DNA of 64,000 bases from Candidatus Goldiibacteriota bacterium HGW-Goldbacteria-1 (GTDB lineage: Bacteria; Oederibacteriota; PGYV01), in the NCBI GenBank assembly GCA_002839855.1, contig PGYV01000004.1, forward strand, positions 327,988-391,987, written 5' to 3'. A model generated the notes under the pieces. The model ran no database searches. It was not told the origin of the DNA and saw nothing but the letters and a program-made list of their open reading frames with translations. Both the position numbers and the translations under genes were made by a program. Shown one piece after another: positions 35,985-44,039 of this stretch (positions are counted from its first letter, which is position 1; the number at the start of each line of letters is the position of its first letter).

Positions 35985-36026
35985 TTGTAACACTTTATGT
36001 TACAATTGTAACATATTACGTTACAA
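35985..36026 (-). promoter_or_regulatory. Twin 21-bp palindromic operators upstream of the HTH-NTase gene
   Basis: Two perfect palindromes lie side by side. 35985-36005 has arms ttgtaaca/tgttacaa with 5-nt centre cttta. 36006-36026 has arms ttgtaac/gttacaa with 7-nt centre. Both are 21 bp, so the centres are two helical turns apart, as for cooperative repressor dimers. They end 11 bp before the start codon, where they would block initiation. Confidence 0.8.
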
Positions 36027-36151
36027 AGTCAAGAATGGTACAAATCTATCCCATAACCATTTATCCCATATCCCATAAATGAAACCCGAGGGACGGAGAT
36101 AACTTACAGGTAACATCTTACAAGTTACAACTGAAACCTGTTACACCAAAA

Positions 36152-36179
36152 ACGCGCACCTTAAAAGGTGCGGCTACCA
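36152..36179 (-). repeat. REP-like element
   Basis: Minus-strand GTAG followed by a compensated hairpin (gcacctt..aaggtgcg). The stem differs from the other copies at paired positions, which supports selection for the hairpin. It lies in the 418-bp gap between the HTH-NTase and flavin-reductase genes. Confidence 0.7.
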
Positions 36180-36191
36180 CTTCCAAACCTT

Positions 36192-36383
36192 CCTTCCGTC
36201 CCTCTGTGCATCTATCCCTCTGTCTCTCGCGTTCTTTCTTCCGACCCTCTGACCTTCCGACCCTCTGACCTTCCGACCCTCTGACCTTCCGACCTTCTGA
36301 CCTTCCGACCTTCTGCCTTTTCTTCCCAGCTGCTTAGCTTCCCAGCTGCTTAGCTTCCCAGCTGCTTAGCTTCCCAGCTGCTG
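36192..36383. repeat. Two adjacent tandem repeats with 16-bp units
   Basis: An inverted copy of the 'gagggac' repeat (36192-36230) leads into five copies of 'ccgaccctctgacctt' (36241-36316, the last two with one change). After eight bases come nearly four copies of 'cccagctgcttagctt' (36325-36383). Both arrays have a 16-bp period although the units differ. There are no spacers and no ORF. Confidence 0.9.
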
Positions 36384-36392
36384 CCGTTACCG

Positions 36393-36974
36393 TCATTTTG
36401 TCTTTTTAATCTTACTCCCCACAGCAAACGCGTCACCGATTTTATTACCCACGCCATAATAAGCCCTGCTGCCGAAGGAACCAAACATTATGGGCTTAAC
36501 CTTTTTTATATCAGGGAGGCTGTTTTTGCCAAGCACATTGCTGTCAGCCACTATCCCCACAATTTCGCCTATAAACATAGTGTGCGACCCGACGTTTACG
36601 GTATTTACCAGTTTACATTCAAGGCAGTAGGGAAATTCTTTTATATATGGAGCGTTTACAAGCGCGCTTTTTTCAGGGGTTAATTTTGCCTCTTCAAATT
36701 TGTTGTATTCCCTGCCGGAAACCAGCCCTGCATAGTCGGCCTGTTTCACAAACTTTTCAGAAGGGATATTTATGGTAAAACATTTATTTCTGATGATATT
36801 TTCATGTGTAAGCCTTACCGGCTGCACGCTTATACTGATACACGGCGGTTTGCTTGATGCTATCCCGCCCCATGCGGCATTCATGATGTTGGGAGCGTCA
36901 TTCTCCCCGTATGTTCCTATTATAAGGACAGGTGATGGAAGCAGTATCGGCTGCGGTGCAAGAAACTTTTTCAT
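36393..36974 (-). CDS. Flavin reductase-like FMN-binding split-barrel protein
   Basis: 193-residue flavoprotein of the flavin-reductase-like (split barrel) family: 'PSPVLIIGTYGENDAPNIMNAAWGG' (in part, 'NIMNAAWGGIASSKPPCISI') and 'NKCFTINIPSEKFVKQADYAG', which line the FMN site, and 'HTMFIGEIVGI' in the second half. Members use NAD(P)H or partner proteins to reduce flavin or other acceptors. The partner and substrate are unknown. It ends nine bases after the tandem repeat array and lies 11 bp downstream of a membrane-protein gene. Confidence 0.88.
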   Translation of the reverse strand: MKKFLAPQPILLPSPVLIIGTYGENDAPNIMNAAWGGIASSKPPCISISVQPVRLTHENIIRNKCFTINIPSEKFVKQADYAGLVSGREYNKFEEAKLTPEKSALVNAPYIKEFPYCLECKLVNTVNVGSHTMFIGEIVGIVADSNVLGKNSLPDIKKVKPIMFGSFGSRAYYGVGNKIGDAFAVGSKIKKTK

Positions 36975-36985
36975 AATATACTCCT

Positions 36986-37480
36986 TTATGCTTGTATCTT
37001 TATTTTTTCCTTAAGGATACTGTATACCTCTTCAAATTCCTTTTTGGATTTAAACATCCGGTTGTTGATTGAATATTTTCTTCCGGTAACCGGGGTCAGT
37101 TCTATAATAATAGTCCCCTGCACGTTTGTTTCTGTCATATTTGTTATCTCGTACCACTTAAATTCGCACATCTCTTTACGCATAGGAAAAGAAATGCCGT
37201 CATCATAAACTGTCAGCACCCTGGGAACTTTTGAAGACATTTCCAGAAGCGGAATCACAATTCCCGCAATAGCAAAGACAACAGAAAACCCTGTCAGCAC
37301 GTAATAAAAAATATCCGCCTGGCTTTCATTTAGTTTTATAAACCCGTTGATTATAAGCCCCCTGTCATTTGTAACTGCCAGGTGGTACAGCACAAAAGCC
37401 CCCGCCCCAAACATAAGGGTTATTAAGGCCATCATCAAATACCCCGACCTGTACCTGTATTCTTTTATTATCTGTTTCAT
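36986..37480 (-). CDS. Membrane protein with PH-like C-terminal domain
   Basis: 164 residues. Two hydrophobic hairpins (about 14-35 and 60-83) are followed by a beta-rich domain ('VLTVYDDGISFPMRKEMCEF', 'IIIELTPVTGRKYSINNR') that resembles small bacterial PH-like/STM3941-type membrane proteins. The function is unknown. It has a ggag-type ribosome binding site and is probably co-transcribed with the flavin reductase 11 bp downstream. Confidence 0.65.
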   Translation of the reverse strand: MKQIIKEYRYRSGYLMMALITLMFGAGAFVLYHLAVTNDRGLIINGFIKLNESQADIFYYVLTGFSVVFAIAGIVIPLLEMSSKVPRVLTVYDDGISFPMRKEMCEFKWYEITNMTETNVQGTIIIELTPVTGRKYSINNRMFKSKKEFEEVYSILKEKIKIQA

Positions 37481-37599
37481 CCTATTTCTCCTTTATGTCA
37501 GTTTAATACCTATTTCCACAAAATTTCCGGTAAATTTCCGCGAAATATTATCACCATCGCAGATAAATTGCAGATAAATTGCGGGTAAAAAATCCCGCT

Positions 37600-38841
37600 T
37601 TACTTCCCGGGTTTGTCGGCTTTAAGCTGTTTTTCCCAGTCCACTTTACCCGTAAACTGCATCACCACAAACAGGGTTATAACAACAAGCGCGGTGATTG
37701 TAAGCCCTGTGTATCCCTGCAGAAAGAACGCGGCGGAGAAAAGCACAAGGTAAACAAACTGCGACAGCCCCACTTCAAAAAAAGCAAACTTATTGCCCAC
37801 AACCAGGCGCATGTAGCTTATGACAAGAAAAATGGATACGGCAGAGGCGATGGTAAAGGCAATGTAAATGTTCACCACATCCGCAAGGTAAGAAAGCATA
37901 AGGTGGAAGCTGAAAAAAGCCGCGGCAATGAAAAAGTAATTCATTGGATGAATCTTTATTCCCTTTATCGCGGTGATTATGAACATAAGAAAGAAAAAGA
38001 AGAACAGCGACACAGGCGCGAAAAAGCTTACCTGGCTGGCAAAAGGGCCGGGATTAAGTTTCTTTGGCATTTCAAGGCCGATATTTATGCCTGACAGCAG
38101 GTTCTTGTAATTCCACGCAAGTTCCCACCCTTTTTCTGTTTTCTTTTTGGACGAAGGCGACATAGCCCTTTCCGGAAAATCTATTTTATTAAAATCAGTT
38201 GTCATGACAAGGTTAAAGTTTTTCACGTTGGTAACGCTGCTGCCAAAACTGTACCACCAGTTATCCATTCCCTGTGAAACATAAGAAACAGTTACAGACG
38301 CTTTTTCACCTGCTTTCATAGGAAGCTTAACAGCCACTTTCCCGTTTGCAGGCCTTACGTTTTCAAATTTTTTCCCGTTAACCATTATTAAAAAGTCGTC
38401 ATAAACACCGTTTGACGAAGGGAATTTATAGACAAAATTAACATCAGTGTTTTTACCCGCGGTATTAATAAAACCATATTCCCCCGCTATCTTTACTTTA
38501 TATGTGGAGTACCAAAGCAGCCCCTTCTTGCGGTAATCAAGGTTAAAGTCGGCTTTAAGGTCTGTTGATTCAAGGTTAATGCCAAACTGTTCGATGGTTT
38601 CAACCGTACGCGAAGCCATCCTGTCTGTATCTTCATCCCTTTCCTTTACGGTCTTCATTTTCTTTTCCTCATAAAATACATCCGGCGCTTCCTGGTCCTG
38701 ACTTGCCCCCCAAAGCCCGCCCACACGCTGTTTTAATTTATCATCCTGCGAGTAAGACCGAAAAGAAGTAACCGACCCCAATATCATCCACCCGATTAGA
38801 GCAATAACGTAGATAAGAACTAACGGAAATATCTTCTTCAT
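37600..38841 (-). CDS. CreD-like inner-membrane protein
   Basis: 413 residues. An N-terminal span (about 5-24) precedes 'KLKQRVGGLWGASQDQEAPD', which matches the early CreD motif. A long periplasmic region (about 60-260) follows, then a cluster of about six hydrophobic segments with 'IHPMNYFFIAAAFFSFHLML' and 'VVNIYIAFTIAS', the most conserved CreD stretch. CreD belongs to envelope-stress (CreBC) regulons in enterobacteria. No CreBC pair is next to it here. Confidence 0.78.
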   Translation of the reverse strand: MKKIFPLVLIYVIALIGWMILGSVTSFRSYSQDDKLKQRVGGLWGASQDQEAPDVFYEEKKMKTVKERDEDTDRMASRTVETIEQFGINLESTDLKADFNLDYRKKGLLWYSTYKVKIAGEYGFINTAGKNTDVNFVYKFPSSNGVYDDFLIMVNGKKFENVRPANGKVAVKLPMKAGEKASVTVSYVSQGMDNWWYSFGSSVTNVKNFNLVMTTDFNKIDFPERAMSPSSKKKTEKGWELAWNYKNLLSGINIGLEMPKKLNPGPFASQVSFFAPVSLFFFFFLMFIITAIKGIKIHPMNYFFIAAAFFSFHLMLSYLADVVNIYIAFTIASAVSIFLVISYMRLVVGNKFAFFEVGLSQFVYLVLFSAAFFLQGYTGLTITALVVITLFVVMQFTGKVDWEKQLKADKPGK

Positions 38842-39085
38842 AAACCCTCCTGAAATATTATTTATTGAATTTTCCCTAATTGCCCTATAGTATCCGCCTT
38901 ATAAGATATTCTGTCAACCAGCCGGATATACTTATTTTCGTATTACAGAATATAAACAAATTACTTATTTTCTTTAAGCACTTTATTTACCATAATATCA
39001 GATACTTTTCCGGTTCTTCATAGGCGCACATATGGGCGAAGTTTTATATAATATTTATATATTCCCCCGCTTTTTTGGCTGTTAT

Positions 39086-40885
39086 TTATTCTTCAGTTGC
39101 AAATCCGCCGCCTTCAGTAACTTGAATTACCGTAGTTGCTAAAAGTCCCCATAGAATTACCGGTCCAAATGTAGAAAAAGCCAGCAATTTAACAGCCATG
39201 CGTTCGCCGCTTACTCCCAAAATATGAACACAAGCCTTTTTTAAATATTCTGATGATATTTTACCTCTAAGATAAGCCACAACAAAAGGCCAGAGCGAAA
39301 CAGTCAAAGCAACCGCAGCACCCGCTCCTACAACCTTACCGCCATCAAAGTCCTGATGAGTTTTTGACTGATGTAATAACTTATCAAAATTTTCCTCAGT
39401 AACATTTGTAACATATTCATTACTGATACCCGACGAACTGACCATATCATGTTCTTTAAAATAGTTATCATATACTTCATTTGTTGTTATTACCTCATCA
39501 CTTGGATATTTGGACAATGCTTTTTCTATCAGTTCCGGACTGTCAGTTGCCTTTAAAGATACAGCCAGTCTTTCATGAGTATCAGAGTTTTCAAAAATAA
39601 TGTCCGTTGATGGATGCGATTCATTTTCAAATAATTTTGCCACCCACCTGTCGCCGTCTGTGTTTTCGGCTTTTTCAACCATGTGTTCAAACATTTTACC
39701 CTTTATCATGGTTATTACGCCTTGCATCTGCTCTTCATCATAATTCTGCATATGTTCTGCAATTTCTTCAACTTCAGCATTTTTTAATTTTGAAAACCTT
39801 TCTCTGATTGCATCCAGAAACATTTCCCCCATAGGCCCTTCAAGTTTGTCATAATCTCTTGTTTTTAAAGCGACCATAGCAATTGATGTATAAACATTGT
39901 CCCTGATTACTGGTGTTTTCACCACAACTTCCCCGGTGTAATATTCTCTCATTCTTTTAACTACGATTAAAATATTGTTTTTTGTCATAAGTTTGGAGAA
40001 TTTATTTATCTGGTAAGATACTATCTTTTTAGTTTCTTTAGAAACTTCAACAAGAGCAGAAAAAGGAACAGAAAAACTGCCTTTTTTCTTAACTTCCTTA
40101 AACCCAACCCAGAATATAACACCCACGAATGTAGTTACAACTAATTCAGCAAAGATTAAAGGATTAACCATGGGAATTACAGAGAAAAGAGAAAAAAATA
40201 ATGATAATAACTGCTTAAATACCATAAGAACTGTCAGTAATATCCCGGAAATTAATCCAAAATATTTAAATACATCCTTTGGCTCATCAATCTTGACTCC
40301 AACGTACCGCCCTATTGAATAAGCCATATAAGCTTCAAGCGCAATACTAACGGCAACTCCTATTCCCATTTTACCGGGTAACCCTGCCAAAACCGCATTA
40401 ACAACTGCAGTCTGTGTTATTATTGCCCTTATCCCGTCATCAGATGATGCCTTTCTTAAAAACATTACCCGGAAAGGTTCAAATATATAATCTCTAATCC
40501 GTTCTACAGAAAACAAAACCATTGTCTTTTTTAGCGCACTATCAACTTCCGGATTGCCGTCATTTAAATTCTTATACCTGTTAATGCGCTCTTTCATTAA
40601 ATCATCATTAATACTATCCTTATCCGTTATGTCGGTCGTATTTAACTCTACATTTGCCTTAATCGTATCTTTATCTGTTTTATAGCTTAATTTACTGTGC
40701 TTGGAGTTTTTATTTTCAAGGTTTGCGGAACTATTATTTTTTAAATCTTCAGAATTATAATCTCTTGTGCCTTTGCAGTTGGGATATTTTTTGCACCCAT
40801 AAAACTGTTTGCCTGCACTTTTCCCTTTTCTCGCCGTACGAAGCACCATTTCGTTGCTACATATGGGACACTTAGGTGTATCCAT
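39086..40885 (-). CDS. Zinc-ribbon membrane protein, DUF697-like (599 aa)
   Basis: I do not recognise the full-length protein. It opens with a topoisomerase-type zinc ribbon (C6, C9, C31, C37; 'CPICSNEMVLRTARKGK'). A Lys/Asp/Ser-rich linker follows (about 45-100). A hydrophobic region (about 150-260) begins 'AVVNAVLAGLPGKMGIGVAVSI', somewhat like DUF697 membrane domains, followed by a soluble helical section (about 300-520). Two more hydrophobic stretches near the C-terminus (about 525-545, 570-592) complete it. It is a singleton with gaps of over 200 bp on both sides, at the edge of the accessory island. Confidence 0.6.
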   Translation of the reverse strand: MDTPKCPICSNEMVLRTARKGKSAGKQFYGCKKYPNCKGTRDYNSEDLKNNSSANLENKNSKHSKLSYKTDKDTIKANVELNTTDITDKDSINDDLMKERINRYKNLNDGNPEVDSALKKTMVLFSVERIRDYIFEPFRVMFLRKASSDDGIRAIITQTAVVNAVLAGLPGKMGIGVAVSIALEAYMAYSIGRYVGVKIDEPKDVFKYFGLISGILLTVLMVFKQLLSLFFSLFSVIPMVNPLIFAELVVTTFVGVIFWVGFKEVKKKGSFSVPFSALVEVSKETKKIVSYQINKFSKLMTKNNILIVVKRMREYYTGEVVVKTPVIRDNVYTSIAMVALKTRDYDKLEGPMGEMFLDAIRERFSKLKNAEVEEIAEHMQNYDEEQMQGVITMIKGKMFEHMVEKAENTDGDRWVAKLFENESHPSTDIIFENSDTHERLAVSLKATDSPELIEKALSKYPSDEVITTNEVYDNYFKEHDMVSSSGISNEYVTNVTEENFDKLLHQSKTHQDFDGGKVVGAGAAVALTVSLWPFVVAYLRGKISSEYLKKACVHILGVSGERMAVKLLAFSTFGPVILWGLLATTVIQVTEGGGFATEE

Positions 40886-41089
40886 AATCCCTCCCGCCGA
40901 GTGTAGTCTGCCAACTTAACACACTAAGTTTTCTTAATAACAAATAGTAAATATTGCTACTGCATTCTTTTATATCGATTTTTATTATAATCCTTATTCA
41001 GTTATATGGTCAACGCATTTTCATTGAAACTTATCACTGTAATAAGTTGTTATACCGTTGTCTTGCAGGTAATAAAATATTTGTAAGAC

Positions 41090-41710
41090 TTAAACGCTAA
41101 CACTTTCCATAGAATACTTTATTTCGCACAGGTTAATGTCAACACCGTTTGCTTTAAGCAACGACAAAAGCTTACTTGCCAGATTATAATCACCATTACT
41201 GCTGTTCTTTCTTTGGGATTCTTCATAATAAACCGCATCAGCCACAATCACCGGTTTAAAGTTAAAAGTCTTTGCCGGAAAAATATTATCTGCATTTGAA
41301 ACCATATAGCAGTAATATCCTGCAATCTGGCAGATGGCTTTTGTTAGGTCGTCTTTTGACGCATATTTAAGTTCATACAGGTAAATGTCATTACCATTTT
41401 TGCCAATCAGGTCTATATGTCCCGCACCTGATTTCTTTCCAACCGGGAATTCTCTGCACACTATGTCAATCCCGTTTAACTGTCCGCTTTCACATATAAA
41501 CCGCTGAAGCTGAAGTTCGCGTGTGGAAGCAAGGGGTATTCTTGGAAATTTGGCGACTTCAGGCATGGAATAATATCCAATTTTAGCGCATGCCTCCTTT
41601 GTGTTTTCAATTACATCAGCAATTAATTTAGCATCAGCATTGTTGAGAATTGTCCTTCGTGTCTTAGAATCCGCCTTTTCAAGTTGCTTGAATATTTTTA
41701 TATCACTCAT
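41090..41710 (-). CDS. PD-(D/E)XK-type nuclease-like protein under a sigma54 promoter
   Basis: 206 residues. The middle carries a restriction-endonuclease-like core: 'GAGHIDLIGKNGNDIYLYEL' with D near 100 and E-L-K near 114 ('YLYELKYAS'), then 'AICQIAGYYCYMV', where Gln aligns with the extra motif of archaeal Holliday-junction-resolvase/Mrr-like nucleases. The N-terminal 90 residues are helical. It is a single-gene unit: 63 bp upstream is a -24/-12 promoter with a palindromic activator site, shared with the two operons of the island. It is probably a DNA or RNA nuclease effector; the substrate is unknown. Confidence 0.72.
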   Translation of the reverse strand: MSDIKIFKQLEKADSKTRRTILNNADAKLIADVIENTKEACAKIGYYSMPEVAKFPRIPLASTRELQLQRFICESGQLNGIDIVCREFPVGKKSGAGHIDLIGKNGNDIYLYELKYASKDDLTKAICQIAGYYCYMVSNADNIFPAKTFNFKPVIVADAVYYEESQRKNSSNGDYNLASKLLSLLKANGVDINLCEIKYSMESVSV

Positions 41711-41772
41711 TTCCGTTCCTCCCGATTCTCTTTAATATCCTGTTAAAATATAACTTCTTCTACGTTTATATT

Positions 41773-41788
41773 AGCAATTCATATGCCA
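41773..41788 (-). promoter_or_regulatory. Sigma54 promoter of the nuclease gene
   Basis: Minus strand TGGCAT-N5-TTGCT, with GG at -24 and GC at -12 in correct register (consensus TGGCAC-N5-TTGCA/T). The expected transcription start is about 11 bp downstream, giving a leader of about 50 nt before the ATG at 41710. Confidence 0.82.
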
Positions 41789-41827
41789 CGGAAATATGGG
41801 ATAAAATAAGGGGATTTTAGAGAGGAG

Positions 41828-41842
41828 TGTCAAAAAGTGACA
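41828..41842 (-). promoter_or_regulatory. Activator site TGTCA-N5-TGACA upstream of the nuclease promoter
   Basis: Palindrome tgtca-aaaag-tgaca, 40 bp upstream of the -24 element and just after the stop codon of the upstream hydrolase gene. The intervening sequence shares 'aggggatttt' with the corresponding region at 58851-58860. It is the probable enhancer for the AAA+ activator at 46181. Confidence 0.78.
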
Positions 41843-41848
41843 GTAAAA

Positions 41849-43087
41849 TTATAGTTTAGTTTCCTCTTTATCGGCTAATTTCAGAACCTTGTGTTTTTTA
41901 AAAATATCCGCATATTTGCAGGGGTTATTAGTATGAATTGGGATAATTACACCCGGTTTCAACTTATCAGCCAGTTTCTTCAGGGCTGCTACATCCGCAT
42001 GCCCGGATGCATGGATTTTACACATTTCGACATTTTTCCCCGCCCAATAGTTATTTTCCTGCTTTAGATACCCTTCCCACATCGACCAAATTACCCTTGA
42101 GCCTTCCAACTTCTTCTTGAACGCTTCCCTGACATGATGGTGGTCGATTATTACGTACTGCTCAGGGTTTTCTAAAATTTCTTTAACCGATATTTTATTC
42201 TTACCGAATTTATATATCTTATAATCTTTAAAAATTACCTTTGAGTGATTGCTATTTTTTACACAATAAACCTTAATATTATTTGCGTTATATTTAGGCA
42301 TGCTTATAGGCCATTTTTCAAGTATGTATGCCTGATATGGATCGATAATAAACGTCTTGCGAGTTTTAACACAGGCTCTATAAATACTCCTGAACCTTCC
42401 GATATTCTGACTGCTGAACGAAATAAAAGTCAGCCCTTTATGTTCTTTCTGTAGTTCTTTAACAAGATCATCTTCCACGTTTTCTTCGGTACGGTTCTGC
42501 CTTTCAGTCCCCCCTATCATCGTTCCTTCAAGCAGCAGTGCATCTACCTGCTCGTTAACTCCTTTTAACAAGTTCTCAAACACCCAATTTCTCTGCCCAT
42601 TCGCCCTGAAGTCACCCGAATACACCAGCGTTTTCCCGCCTGCCTTAACTTTAAAAGCCATAGAATCATAAGCAGAGTGGTCTACGCTATAAGCTGTTAT
42701 CTCGAAAGGCCCGATAATAAATACTTGTTTATCTTTTATCATTCTAAAACGGCTTTCACTAATCTTGAATTTTTCCAGCATTTCAGAAATAAGAGTTAGG
42801 TCAATGCTCCCTTTACTTGCGTATACAGGAATGCTCTCTGCCGAATAGGCAATCAGGCCGTAGTGGTCCTGGTGCGAGTGGCTTAATAGAATTGCATCTA
42901 TATAGGGTTGTTTGTATAATCCTGGTTCGTCTGGCAGCATTTCTCGTGCTTTACGTTTGTCAAAATTCTTACCGTCTTTATCATATAGCGGTAAACCCAT
43001 GTCAATTATGATAGCGTGGCCGTCGTGAGAAATCTTTACGCAGCTCCCGCCGATTTCCAAAGAGCCGCGAAGAATGGATAGTTTCAT
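41849..43087 (-). CDS. MBL-fold hydrolase, RNase J/beta-CASP-like (second copy)
   Basis: 412-residue metallo-beta-lactamase-fold protein. Motif II is 'LLSHSHQDHYGLIAYS' (near 70-76), motif III His lies in 'YSVDHSAYDSMAF', and motif IV Asp is in 'LVYSGDFRANGQR'. The C-terminal part has 'IHASGHADVAALKKLADKLK' (near 361) and 'VIIPIHTNNP' (near 382), the order found in beta-CASP nucleases such as RNase J and CPSF73. Processing or decay of RNA is therefore likely. It overlaps the 43084 gene by 4 bp and is a divergent paralogue of the protein at 44817-46184. Confidence 0.82.
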   Translation of the reverse strand: MKLSILRGSLEIGGSCVKISHDGHAIIIDMGLPLYDKDGKNFDKRKAREMLPDEPGLYKQPYIDAILLSHSHQDHYGLIAYSAESIPVYASKGSIDLTLISEMLEKFKISESRFRMIKDKQVFIIGPFEITAYSVDHSAYDSMAFKVKAGGKTLVYSGDFRANGQRNWVFENLLKGVNEQVDALLLEGTMIGGTERQNRTEENVEDDLVKELQKEHKGLTFISFSSQNIGRFRSIYRACVKTRKTFIIDPYQAYILEKWPISMPKYNANNIKVYCVKNSNHSKVIFKDYKIYKFGKNKISVKEILENPEQYVIIDHHHVREAFKKKLEGSRVIWSMWEGYLKQENNYWAGKNVEMCKIHASGHADVAALKKLADKLKPGVIIPIHTNNPCKYADIFKKHKVLKLADKEETKL

Positions 43088-43920
43088 TTTCGATCCTGTA
43101 TTTTCAATCCAAAATCCTCAGCTAATTCTTTTCTGCTTATTTTTGATGGTTTTCCTTTCAAATATTTGTTAGTCAGTAAATCATTCCTATCTTTCATGAT
43201 TTTTATCAATCCATTCTTGTCATCTTTTATAAAAACTTCACTAAACTTGAATTTAAGATGCTCCACATTATAATCTTTTGATAACTGCAACACTTTAAGT
43301 AGGTTCTTTTCTATTTCTTTAGATCTTTTCTTATAACTATCAATTCCTTGACAATCATAATATTCAGCCGGTGCGATAACTTCAATTTGAAACTTATTAC
43401 ATTTTGGTGCCCATCTATCATCTTTGTCTTTTTCTTTTTCTCTCATAATTAGATAAATCATAAAATTCGTAATTATTTCAATAACTGCAAATATTAAAGT
43501 ATCCGCACCTTTCCATTCTTTTACTTCCGCAAGTTTAAGAACGTTTTTATGCTTTTTTGCCAGATCAATAGAAAATTTACCACCCGATTTACTACTATTA
43601 TTGTATCCGGATAACAGATTTAGTTCAGTTGTCCAATTTTTTAGCAATCCAATTAATCTTACAAGAGGGACTTCTAATTTATTCCTATTTGAATATTTAT
43701 CAATTGTATTGTCTTTCAAAGGCACAAAACCCCTAAGTTTTCCTCTTTGACTGCTTTCCTTAAAACTTTTACTTTTAACCTCTTCTTCTAAAATTTTTAG
43801 TATGTTTATTAGATTATCTTCGTTGATCTTTTTTAATTCAGATATATTATCCTTTTTGTTTTTGACATCTATTCCTGTCCTTTTCTTTATCTCTTTGTTA
43901 ATTGTTTCTCTAATTCCCAT
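43084..43920 (-). CDS. Hypothetical protein with possible PD-(D/E)XK core
   Basis: About 278 residues from the ATG at 43920, which has 'aggtgg' six bases upstream; a TTG at 43995 in the same frame gives a longer version without a ribosome binding site. The protein is Lys-rich and more AT-rich than its neighbours. A central 'FSIDLAKKHKNVLKLAEVKE' (D...E-V-K) followed by a hydrophobic helix resembles a nuclease core, but support is weak. It lies between the ankyrin and second MBL genes, overlapping the latter by 4 bp, so it belongs to the activator operon. Confidence 0.6.
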   Translation of the reverse strand: MGIRETINKEIKKRTGIDVKNKKDNISELKKINEDNLINILKILEEEVKSKSFKESSQRGKLRGFVPLKDNTIDKYSNRNKLEVPLVRLIGLLKNWTTELNLLSGYNNSSKSGGKFSIDLAKKHKNVLKLAEVKEWKGADTLIFAVIEIITNFMIYLIMREKEKDKDDRWAPKCNKFQIEVIAPAEYYDCQGIDSYKKRSKEIEKNLLKVLQLSKDYNVEHLKFKFSEVFIKDDKNGLIKIMKDRNDLLTNKYLKGKPSKISRKELAEDFGLKIQDRK

Positions 43921-44039
43921 TTTAACCACCTGCTCTATATTTTTTTTACTTGGTTTTTCAGCACGATTGTCTTCAAACCCTAAAAGAATTGCCAAACGTA
44001 TGTATATATTTCATCGTCTTCTACTTTAACTCGCTTTTT

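Noticed and set aside
36241-36383. Tandem repeats as a CRISPR array
   Set aside because: Units are contiguous 16-bp copies without spacers, and no cas gene is present.
40886-40920. A -24/-12-like TGGCAG upstream of the zinc-ribbon gene
   Set aside because: The -12 half (GC in register) is missing and no TGTCA-N5-TGACA palindrome is nearby.
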